Source: Sphaerochaeta sp. (lineage in GTDB: Bacteria > Spirochaetota > Spirochaetia > Sphaerochaetales > Sphaerochaetaceae). Taken from it: a DNA stretch of 10,179 nt. Below the pieces are notes generated by a model. That model ran no database searches, was not told the origin of the DNA, and saw nothing but the letters and a program-made list of their open reading frames with translations. The DNA is taken from assembly GCA_003446545.1 (NCBI GenBank), contig DMAO01000297.1, positions 4,324 through 14,502 on the forward strand, read 5' to 3'. Positions 1 through 6,101 of the stretch are shown here, one piece after another. The position numbers were made by a program, and so were the translations under genes. Position 1 is the stretch's first letter. Each line of letters begins with the position of its first letter.

Positions 1-87
1 GTCTATTTTGAAATACTACCTCTGGGAAGAAAATACACCCAAGGCACAAACCAACTCGATTACCGCTTATTTGCTTTTTTGCAGACA
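1..87. other. Non-coding stretch downstream of the GH31 gene
   Basis: This is the sequence after the GH31 stop codon, up to the window edge. On the minus strand there is no ATG and no convincing coding frame. I also see no GC-rich hairpin with a U-run, so no intrinsic terminator can be called here. The operon may therefore continue beyond the left edge. Confidence 0.4.
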
Positions 88-1821
88 CTACACACAGAGC
101 AAACCAGCAAACACCGCCTTCAAGCGTTCAAACTCCGGTTCCACTGTGTTGATGAAAATACCTATCCTATCGAGGGGATACTCACATTCGATACTACACG
201 GACCGGTACGCTGGATTTGGGAAAACACATCATACCAAACACCTTCTGGGAGTATCACCGTTCGTGATATCTCTCCTTCTTCGAGCATAGGAGCCACCAA
301 CAAGGACCTACCCAAAAGGAATTCGTCATAAACAGAGGAATATCGTGTGTCATACTCATAGAACAAAGGTTTCATCAATGCTTGCAAGTGTGTTTGTGAA
401 AAAGAGGCTTCACGTAGCAAATACCAATTCAGGGCCTTTCTCATCCTGCTGTAGCGCTTGGATATGGTCAGAATATCCTGCCCCTTCTTCGCTGCCATGC
501 CCCAAGGGCTCCTGTCGTTGAACACATCCTCTCCCTTCATAACCTCAGAGAATTGGCCCCCTACCGGTTCAGAATGCCACTGCATCAGAGGCACCAAGGA
601 AGCTAGTTCATAACTTCTCAGATACAGTTCCCGAGAGGGGAGAGGACCAGCAAAGCCAGCAATATCGAACCCCCACCAAAAGACTCCAGAAATGGAAGCA
701 GAGAGTCCAGCATTCAATACAGCTCGTAATTCTGTCCACTCAGAGACCTGGTCCCCCGCCCAATACAAATTGGAATGGTTGGATCCAAGGTAGCCTGCTC
801 TGGAAAATGTAATCCGCTTTGGCCCGATGTAATCACAATATGCTTCAACATAGTTCTGAGCATATCTGTTTCGCATTTCCTTGCCTGTAGAACCATCATG
901 AAAGCATACCTCATCGCTGAGAATGCATTCTCCTCCGTCGGTCTTGAATCCGGAAATCCCAAGGTCAAGCAAGTAGGCGCGCTTGTCAAACCACCACGCT
1001 CTCGTCTCCTCATTTGTGAAGTCAGGAACCATCGAACCAGCGAACCAATGCCCTTTGGGAATCCTATAGGGCGTTCCATCGGGATTCAAGACTGCCAGTT
1101 TATGCCCTTGAATGTAGGAAAGGTCCCTCTGGTGACGTTCATCAGTCCTACCCTCCTCCAACGCCTTGAACACAGGGCACTGCCAGAGAACCAGATGAAT
1201 GCCCTTCTGTTCCATCTTTGCAAGCAAAGCTTGCACATCAGGCCACAGGCCTTCCTCTTCATTGAACGTATAGAACGTCGATTCATCACTCCAAGCTTCC
1301 ACGACCACTACAGAAATCGGAAACCCATGGATTTCAGCCTGTTCCACCGCCTTCTCCACATCTTCCTGTGAGCGCCAACGATTGGCACTCGCCCATTCTC
1401 CGAAGACCCAATCAGGGGGAATCCGAACACCCCCCAGATACATAAGCAACTGCAAAAGGGTCTCTTTCGGAGTCCCTTCAGCGAAAAGAATAGTATCTTC
1501 GGGACCAAACTGACCGGTGATATGGACAACCACATCATCACCTGCCAGATATGAGTCCATATCGAATACCCTATCGCTATCCACCAAGAAAGCGATCCCA
1601 TCTGAAAGCACAAGAGGAAGAGGAAGATAGGAGTCTTCACCCTGTCTGGTAAAGACCTCCTTCACCTCATTTTTTCTTCTGTGTGAAAGAAACTCAACCC
1701 TATCAAAGTGTTCACCAGCGCCCCAGAGATGTTTCCCTTTGAAGCGAAATGAGAAATGGCTCGTCCCCTCGTCCACTACGAAATTTGAGGGTTCACATCC
1801 ATGCAAATATACCGTTTTCAT
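88..1821 (-). CDS. GH31 family alpha-glycosidase (alpha-glucosidase/alpha-xylosidase type), cytoplasmic
   Basis: This 577-residue retaining alpha-glycoside hydrolase of family GH31 has a short N-terminal beta domain (about 1-130, with the GAGEHFD motif at 34-40). A TIM barrel follows from PPDWVFGEW (135-143). The GFKTD motif at 291-295 places the nucleophile at D295, and the GD pair at 356-357 places the acid/base at D357. WGFDIAGF lies at 383-390, H416 is a likely subsite -1 residue, and a C-terminal beta domain starts near 500. There is no signal peptide, so it should act on imported sugar in the cytoplasm. Its ATG overlaps the permease stop as ATGA, with GGGAGGGG 7 bases upstream, so it is translationally coupled. 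It is shorter than most family members (usually above 650 residues), mainly at the N-terminus and the distal C-terminal domain. The family call is firm; glucosidase versus xylosidase specificity cannot be decided from sequence. Confidence 0.92.
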   Translation of the reverse strand: MKTVYLHGCEPSNFVVDEGTSHFSFRFKGKHLWGAGEHFDRVEFLSHRRKNEVKEVFTRQGEDSYLPLPLVLSDGIAFLVDSDRVFDMDSYLAGDDVVVHITGQFGPEDTILFAEGTPKETLLQLLMYLGGVRIPPDWVFGEWASANRWRSQEDVEKAVEQAEIHGFPISVVVVEAWSDESTFYTFNEEEGLWPDVQALLAKMEQKGIHLVLWQCPVFKALEEGRTDERHQRDLSYIQGHKLAVLNPDGTPYRIPKGHWFAGSMVPDFTNEETRAWWFDKRAYLLDLGISGFKTDGGECILSDEVCFHDGSTGKEMRNRYAQNYVEAYCDYIGPKRITFSRAGYLGSNHSNLYWAGDQVSEWTELRAVLNAGLSASISGVFWWGFDIAGFAGPLPSRELYLRSYELASLVPLMQWHSEPVGGQFSEVMKGEDVFNDRSPWGMAAKKGQDILTISKRYSRMRKALNWYLLREASFSQTHLQALMKPLFYEYDTRYSSVYDEFLLGRSLLVAPMLEEGEISRTVILPEGVWYDVFSQIQRTGPCSIECEYPLDRIGIFINTVEPEFERLKAVFAGLLCV

Positions 1822-2645
1822 CCTTTTACCCCTCCCACCAGGAAACCACTGGCAAAGTATCGCTGAGCCGTGATATAGATGATCAGAAGCGGGATGACAG
1901 AAATCAACGATCCTGCCATCAGAAGATCATATGCAGTTTTGAACTGCCCTGAAAGAGCGTTGAGAATAATGGGAAGCGTATAATTCTTTGTACTTGTCAT
2001 AAGGACAAGGGGCATGAGGTAGTCATTCCAGGCATCCATTGCAATGATGATAGCCAAGGTCGCTAAGGCCGTCTTGCAAAGGGGCAGAAAAATCGTGAAA
2101 AAGGATCTGAAGAGAGATGCACCATCAATTGCAGCAGCATCCAGATAGGCATCAGGAATACCCATCATCTGTTGACGCAGCATGAAAACGGCAAATGCCT
2201 TGAAAGTATAGGGAAGAATCAAGGCAAACAAGGTGTCCACCAAATGCAAATCATTCATAATCAAGTACAAAGGAATGAAAATGACATGACTGGGAAGCAT
2301 CATGGACGCAATGAAAATCATGAATAAGTAACCACTACCTCTGAAATGGATCTTCGAGAAGGCAAAAGCCGCCATGGAGGAGGACAACAACGCTACAAAT
2401 ACAGCGCCGAACGAAACCACGAGTGAATTGCCAATCGAACGGACGATTCCCGTCAAAGCGAAAAGTTTCTTATATGCCGATAGGGTCGGTTCCTTTGGGA
2501 TCCATTCAATAGGGATGACCAGCAAGGCCCCACTGCTCTTCAGGGATGTGGAGATCATCCAAAGGAAGGGAACGATAGCTATGACGCCCAACAGGATGGC
2601 CAACACATGGTAGAGAACCGTTGAAATGGATTTCTTATACATCAT
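1818..2645 (-). CDS. ABC sugar transporter permease, MalG/CUT1 type
   Basis: This is the inner-membrane permease of a carbohydrate-uptake (CUT1) ABC importer, 275 residues from the chosen start. It shows about six hydrophobic segments, beginning with one at about 8-32. The cytoplasmic EAA loop, which contacts the ATPase, is visible as LDAAAIDGA at 168-176 followed by a FLPLCK segment. The C-terminus ends in a typical QRYFASGFLVGGVKG tail. An in-frame GTG at 2666 would add 7 residues, but GGTGGG lies 6 bases before the ATG at 2645, which favours that start. A second ATG follows directly at 2642. The gene overlaps the upstream permease by 11 bases and the downstream GH31 gene by 4, so the three are tightly coupled. 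It pairs with the MalF-like permease to form the channel. Confidence 0.93.
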   Translation of the reverse strand: MMYKKSISTVLYHVLAILLGVIAIVPFLWMISTSLKSSGALLVIPIEWIPKEPTLSAYKKLFALTGIVRSIGNSLVVSFGAVFVALLSSSMAAFAFSKIHFRGSGYLFMIFIASMMLPSHVIFIPLYLIMNDLHLVDTLFALILPYTFKAFAVFMLRQQMMGIPDAYLDAAAIDGASLFRSFFTIFLPLCKTALATLAIIIAMDAWNDYLMPLVLMTSTKNYTLPIILNALSGQFKTAYDLLMAGSLISVIPLLIIYITAQRYFASGFLVGGVKG

Positions 2646-3561
2646 AGCTAACCCACCTCTTCTCACCCCGTTTCTGGATATAGGTAAAAGCCATGATTAT
2701 CACAAAGAGAATCCATGAATATGATGCGGCATAGCCCATCTTGCCATAGCGAAAGGCATACTTATAAATTCGTTCCACCATTACCATTGTCGCCCCATTA
2801 GGCCCTGCATTCCCATCTTTAGTCATAACCATCACCTGGGGAAATAGTTGGAATGCGTTTATCATGGAGAGCATGGTGACATAGAACAAAACGGAGGAGA
2901 GCAGCGGCAAGGTAATTCTACGAAACATTTGCAGAGGAGAAGCCCCATCTATACGGGCAGCCTCATAATACTCGGTGTTTATACTTTTAAGTCCACCTAG
3001 AAGGACCATGGCATAGAACCCCATGTCCTTCCAAATTGAGGCGATCACGATGGAGGGCATTGCCCAAAGCTCACTTTGCAGCCAAAGAGGGCCCTCTACC
3101 CCAAAGATAGCTAAAAAATTGTTGATCGGACCATAGACAGGACTTAAAAGCCATTTCCAGATCAATGAACCTGCAACCCAGCTAGTGAGAACAGGAAGAT
3201 AATACACAACCCTATAGAGTCCTGCACCTCGTCTCTGTGCATTGATGATGAGTGCACAAGTCATGGAAAAGAGAAGAATCGAAGGCAAATAGAGCACAAT
3301 AAAGTAGAGATTATGTGACAAGGCTCTCCAAAACTCATGATCTGACAGAATTGCTGCGAAATTGTCCAAACCTACCGAGTGCTCTGCAACAAACCTCAAG
3401 AAACCATCAGTTAGCGTTACCTTGGACATCCCTGTCCAGCTGGTAATACTCAACAGCAATGATATACCAATAGGAAGTATAGCAAAAAGAGCTGCACCGA
3501 GTAGGCTCGGAAGAAGAAAGGGTAGGGCAACGCGGATACCCCTCCTACCCTGAATACTCAT
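2635..3561 (-). CDS. ABC sugar transporter permease, MalF/CUT1 type
   Basis: This is the partner permease of the CUT1 importer, 308 residues from the chosen start. A first hydrophobic segment lies at about 11-40, with further membrane segments near 82-107, 118-140, 168-190, 220-243 and 278-295. The EAA loop is YEAARIDGASPLQMFRRITLPL at about 199-220, with the conserved EAA...G pattern. An upstream in-frame ATG at 3579 would add 6 residues. It has no ribosome site and sits inside a perfect hairpin, whereas the ATG at 3561 has GGAGG 5 bases before it, so 3561 is chosen. The gene lies about 50 bases after the binding-protein gene and overlaps the next permease gene. No ATPase is encoded beside it, so it probably shares a general MsmX/UgpC-type ATPase encoded elsewhere. 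Confidence 0.93.
   Translation of the reverse strand: MSIQGRRGIRVALPFLLPSLLGAALFAILPIGISLLLSITSWTGMSKVTLTDGFLRFVAEHSVGLDNFAAILSDHEFWRALSHNLYFIVLYLPSILLFSMTCALIINAQRRGAGLYRVVYYLPVLTSWVAGSLIWKWLLSPVYGPINNFLAIFGVEGPLWLQSELWAMPSIVIASIWKDMGFYAMVLLGGLKSINTEYYEAARIDGASPLQMFRRITLPLLSSVLFYVTMLSMINAFQLFPQVMVMTKDGNAGPNGATMVMVERIYKYAFRYGKMGYAASYSWILFVIIMAFTYIQKRGEKRWVSYDV
2652..2657 (-). promoter_or_regulatory. Ribosome binding site deciding the MalG-type permease start
   Basis: On the minus strand this reads GGTGGG, 6 bases before the ATG at 2645 and inside the end of the preceding permease gene. The alternative GTG at 2666 lies upstream of this site and so cannot use it. Confidence 0.6.
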
Positions 3562-3565
3562 AGGG

Positions 3566-3571
3566 ACCTCC
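3566..3571 (-). promoter_or_regulatory. Ribosome binding site deciding the MalF-type permease start
   Basis: This reads GGAGGT on the minus strand, with 4 bases before the ATG at 3561. It lies just 3 bases after the hairpin at 3575-3599. The alternative ATG at 3579 lacks any Shine-Dalgarno sequence and is buried in the hairpin stem. Confidence 0.75.
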
Positions 3572-3574
3572 AAA

Positions 3575-3599
3575 GGCATGGTCGCTTGTCGACCATGCC
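3575..3599 (-). repeat. Perfect hairpin between binding-protein and permease genes
   Basis: The 10-base arms (3575-3584 GGCATGGTCG and 3590-3599 CGACCATGCC) are perfectly complementary around a 5-base loop. It begins 13 bases after the binding-protein stop and ends 3 bases before the next ribosome site. There is no long U-run, so it is unlikely to be a full terminator. In many sugar ABC operons a stem-loop at this position protects the upstream mRNA and lets the binding protein be made in excess over the permeases. That role is inferred here. Confidence 0.8.
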
Positions 3600-3612
3600 A
3601 TGCATAGAGAAA

Positions 3613-4872
3613 TCAGAGAGAGATCTTTGCTTCAAGCTCTTTCTGACAGGCATCAAGGGCTGTTTTAGCGCTCTGTTTTCCAGAAAGGATCATATCCAGA
3701 TGGCTTTGAATAATCGCTGTCATCTCAGCCTGCTGGATACTTACAGGAGGTGTCACAAGATAATCGAGAGAGGCAAACACAGCCTTACGATTTTCTGGAG
3801 GGGTAATCGAAAGGTAGCTCTCAATAATCTCAGGATACGTTACAGGAGGAAGTTCCCAAGAGGCTTCAACTCTCAGCTTTGTCGCTTCCTTGCTTCCTGC
3901 AAGGAAGGCTGCAAGCTTTGCTGACTCTGCCGGATGCTTACTTATCGCACTTACGACATAGGAATTTGAGAAGAAGTGTGTTGCCTTCTGAACATTCCCT
4001 GGTTCAATGGTAATGTCCCACTCAAACGGACAGTTGGCCGTAAAATCTGCAAACGCCCAGATACCGGTTACGATCATACCAAGCCGACCACTCTTGAAAA
4101 GGTCCCAATCGCCCATTCCTGCCATATCCGCATCGGTGGGCATGATCTTTGAATCATTCTGCCAGCCGACCATGTGGGAAGCGGCCTCGATATTCTCAGC
4201 CTTATTGACGGTAAAGGCTTTTCTATCAGAGCTCATCAAGGAGCCACCATTTTGGGCAGCACCCTTGTAGAACTCATGGAAGGAGAAAGGTCTGTAGAAA
4301 CCCCAGATATTGTCGCCCAGCTTCATGATCTTTTCCGAGGCAACCTCAATATCCTTCCAGGTCCAGGAATCTGTCGGGTAGGCAATCCCTGCTTTGTCAA
4401 AAAGAGCCTTGTTATAGAACAAAACTACATTGGAGAAGGAATTGGGTACTCCATATTGGATACCTTGATAGTTGAAGGCATTGAATGCTGTTTCGTTGAA
4501 GCCAGAAGTATCCCCCAGCAGTGAGGTAATATCCAATAGGGCACCTTCGCTGGCATATGCAACAAAATTCTCATAATTGAGTTCGAATACATCTGCGGCA
4601 TTCCCACCGACGACCTTACTCTGAAGCTGGGTGAAATAATCATCATACCCAATCGTCTGCAATTCGACCTTAATCGTCGGATTCTGTTTCTCAAACTCAG
4701 CAATCATACCCTTGAGTGCTTTCCCCGAAAGCGTTGCATCGGAACCGGAAAACTGCTCAAGCTTCAAGGTCACTCCCGTTTTAGCAGCCTCTTGAGTACC
4801 GGCAGCGAAAATGGGAAATATCGCGAGAACTAGAACAAGCGCGAGTGAAAGAACCTTTTTCGTTGTTTTCAT
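3613..4872 (-). CDS. Extracellular sugar-binding protein of the ABC importer (family 1 type)
   Basis: This 419-residue substrate-binding protein belongs to the CUT1/family 1 group and captures the oligosaccharide in the periplasm. Residues 1-24 form a signal peptide: basic MKTTKK, a hydrophobic stretch, then IFAAG with a probable signal peptidase I site after A23 or A24. There is no lipobox cysteine, so it should be a soluble periplasmic protein, pointing to a double-membraned host. Family-typical segments follow, including GMIAEFEKQNPTIKVE (about residues 54-69), then a GYDDY element and a late membrane-proximal helical region. The start at 4872 is chosen because AGGAGG lies 9 bases upstream and the signal peptide begins there; a longer frame to 4962 would cross two hairpins. 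It lies between the regulator and two permeases, as is usual for such operons. The ligand is unknown. Confidence 0.93.
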   Translation of the reverse strand: MKTTKKVLSLALVLVLAIFPIFAAGTQEAAKTGVTLKLEQFSGSDATLSGKALKGMIAEFEKQNPTIKVELQTIGYDDYFTQLQSKVVGGNAADVFELNYENFVAYASEGALLDITSLLGDTSGFNETAFNAFNYQGIQYGVPNSFSNVVLFYNKALFDKAGIAYPTDSWTWKDIEVASEKIMKLGDNIWGFYRPFSFHEFYKGAAQNGGSLMSSDRKAFTVNKAENIEAASHMVGWQNDSKIMPTDADMAGMGDWDLFKSGRLGMIVTGIWAFADFTANCPFEWDITIEPGNVQKATHFFSNSYVVSAISKHPAESAKLAAFLAGSKEATKLRVEASWELPPVTYPEIIESYLSITPPENRKAVFASLDYLVTPPVSIQQAEMTAIIQSHLDMILSGKQSAKTALDACQKELEAKISL

Positions 4873-4880
4873 CACAACAA

Positions 4881-4887
4881 ACCTCCT
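4881..4887 (-). promoter_or_regulatory. Strong ribosome binding site of the binding-protein gene
   Basis: This reads AGGAGGT on the minus strand, 8 bases before the ATG at 4872. It is the strongest Shine-Dalgarno sequence in the window and fits high-level synthesis of a binding protein. It begins one base after the hairpin at 4889-4916. Confidence 0.8.
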
Positions 4888-4888
4888 G

Positions 4889-4916
4889 GTACAGACATTC
4901 CATTTCCTGTCTGTAC
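4889..4916 (-). repeat. Hairpin abutting the binding-protein ribosome site
   Basis: The 9-base arms (4889-4897 GTACAGACA and 4908-4916 TGTCTGTAC) are perfectly complementary. In the minus-strand RNA the 10-base loop is GGAAAUGGAA, carrying two GGA triplets. The stem ends one base before AGGAGG. It could be a 5'-end mRNA stabiliser, or a binding site for a protein such as CsrA, which recognises GGA in hairpin loops near ribosome sites. It could also be a palindromic DNA operator. The hairpin is seen directly; its function is not. Confidence 0.65.
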
Positions 4917-4930
4917 AAACTGCTTTGAAC

Positions 4931-4954
4931 TCACTACAATTGATTTTGCAGTGA
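4931..4954 (-). repeat. Middle hairpin of the lacI to binding-protein gap
   Basis: The arms TCACTACAA (4931-4939) and TTGCAGTGA (4946-4954) flank a 6-base loop. In DNA they have one mismatch. In RNA from the minus strand that position becomes a G-U pair, so the 9-base stem is complete only in the sense transcript. An alternative reading is an imperfect DNA operator. Confidence 0.5.
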
Positions 4955-4975
4955 TACACCACTATGAATCACTTC

Positions 4976-5009
4976 GATGATCCGAAGCCCCGCACGGCTT
5001 CGGACCATC
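4976..5009 (-). terminator. GC-rich hairpin after lacI (weak or partial terminator, or mRNA stabiliser)
   Basis: The 9-base core arms (4981-4989 TCCGAAGCC and 4996-5004 GGCTTCGGA) are perfect, with a 6-base loop. The stem extends outward through one G-U pair (minus-strand RNA) to GAUG/CAUC, giving 14 pairs. It starts 5 bases after the lacI stop. No U-run follows on the minus strand, so strong intrinsic termination is not supported. Attenuation or 3'-end protection of the lacI message are the likelier roles. Confidence 0.6.
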
Positions 5010-5014
5010 AATAA

Positions 5015-6043
5015 TCACCCAATTTTCCTGACAGAATCCCTCTTTACCAAGGAAACAGGCAACACAATATTCGAATGGTCTTCCTGATTCCCTATCGTAT
5101 CAATCACCAATTTAGCAGCAATCTTTGCTTTGTTATCTACATCCTGGCGTATAGTACTCAACGCTGGATCAGTGTTGCTTGCAAGGAACCCGTCGTCGAA
5201 CCCAACCAATGAAATATCATCGGGGACTATCAGCCCACCCTGTTTCAATCCCTTGAGAAGCCCGAAAGCAAGGATATCAGCAGTAGCGAAAACCGCACTT
5301 GGGCGATTTGGCTTTTGCGCCAGTTCCAAACCCAATTCAAACCCATATTCGTAAGAAACGGTACCTGAATAGACATATCTTTCTTCCAATTCAATCCCAT
5401 ACTTGTCCAATGCCTCCTCATACCCCTTCAAACGCTCCCTATTTACCCCTTCCTTGGTCAGATAGCCAGTTGCCAAACCAATAGTTCGATGTCCCATCGA
5501 GATGAGATGCTCGGTAGCTACAAATCCCCCGTTTCTATCATCAATGGTTACGGAACTCAACTCTTTATCCATACCGTAGGAATCAACAAGCACCGTGGGG
5601 ATTCCGTTTTTCTTTAGCCCCACGATATCCGCTTCATCCTCAACACCAACGATGACAATGCCATCAAGACTTCGTTTCCTAGCTACATCAAAATAGCTTT
5701 CATCGACGTCAGTACCACTGATGAGGATATTATACCCACGTTTCCTGGCTTCATATTCAAAGCTCGAGAGGAACTCCCCATAAAAGGAATTGGAGAACAT
5801 GAGTTCCTTTTTTTCTTCTGTCTGTGGAATCAAAAGACCCAAGAGCTTGGTATGCTTTGAAGCCAAGGCCCTTGCTCCCAGGTTTGGTACATAGCCCAAA
5901 TGCTGGATGGCTTCCTCCACTTTCCGGATGGTTTGTGGAGTGATGACCTGATCGGTGCGTTTGTTGATAATATAGGAGACAGTTGCAGTAGAAACCCCTG
6001 CTTTCCTTGCTATGTCCTTCATGTTGATCCGTTTCATTGCCAT
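5015..6043 (-). CDS. LacI-family transcriptional repressor of the locus
   Basis: This 342-residue regulator has the full LacI/GalR length and layout. The N-terminal helix-turn-helix is at about 8-27 (MKDIARKAGVSTATVSYIIN). A hinge helix includes ARALAS near 57-62, followed by a periplasmic-binding-protein-like sugar-sensing domain from about 65 with GLLIPQ at its start and family-typical VGFDDG near the C-terminal part. The ATG at 6043 has AGAGG 6 bases upstream; another ATG at 6037 lacks such a site. The gene is first in the transport operon, and an operator lies over its own start region, so autoregulation is expected. The same operator precedes the 591-residue glycosidase gene, making both units likely targets. 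The inducer is probably the imported sugar or a breakdown product, which cannot be named from sequence. Confidence 0.94.
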   Translation of the reverse strand: MAMKRINMKDIARKAGVSTATVSYIINKRTDQVITPQTIRKVEEAIQHLGYVPNLGARALASKHTKLLGLLIPQTEEKKELMFSNSFYGEFLSSFEYEARKRGYNILISGTDVDESYFDVARKRSLDGIVIVGVEDEADIVGLKKNGIPTVLVDSYGMDKELSSVTIDDRNGGFVATEHLISMGHRTIGLATGYLTKEGVNRERLKGYEEALDKYGIELEERYVYSGTVSYEYGFELGLELAQKPNRPSAVFATADILAFGLLKGLKQGGLIVPDDISLVGFDDGFLASNTDPALSTIRQDVDNKAKIAAKLVIDTIGNQEDHSNIVLPVSLVKRDSVRKIG

Positions 6044-6055
6044 GTACTGCCTCTA

Positions 6056-6073
6056 ACTTATGCGTTTAAGTAA
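6056..6073. promoter_or_regulatory. LacI-type operator in front of lacI
   Basis: This is the imperfect palindrome ACTTATGCGTTTAAGT with the central CG typical of LacI-family operators: arms ACTTA/TAAGT match, and the core CG is symmetric. The 18-base block is identical to the one at 9922-9939. It begins next to the -10 box and ends 12 bases before the lacI start codon, covering the expected transcription start. Confidence 0.85.
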
Positions 6074-6101
6074 GTATTGAACTCATTTACCGATTTGTCA
6101 A
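6073..6101 (-). promoter_or_regulatory. Promoter of the lacI-transporter-GH31 operon
   Basis: On the minus strand a perfect -35 TTGACA (6096-6101) is followed by 17 bases and then AATACT (6073-6078) as -10. The -35 touches the stop codon of the GH65 gene. The operator follows the -10 box after one base, so repressor binding should block transcription initiation. Confidence 0.8.

Noticed and set aside
775..1371. Plus-strand open frame of 198 codons inside the GH31 gene
   Set aside because: It lies antisense to a clearly conserved GH31 barrel region, and its product has no recognisable domain. It is a shadow of the real gene.
3562..3579. Permease start at the ATG at 3579
   Set aside because: There is no Shine-Dalgarno sequence before it, and it is buried in a perfect hairpin. 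GGAGG directly serves the ATG at 3561.
4925..4960. Possible separate promoter for the binding-protein gene in the lacI gap
   Set aside because: Only weak boxes can be placed (for example TTGTAG without a matching -10), far poorer than the two clear TTGACA promoters. It cannot be supported from sequence.
4873..4962. N-terminal extension of the binding protein by 30 residues to an ATG at 4962
   Set aside because: It would place a non-hydrophobic, cysteine-rich segment ahead of a good signal peptide, crosses two hairpins, and ignores the strong ribosome site serving the ATG at 4872.
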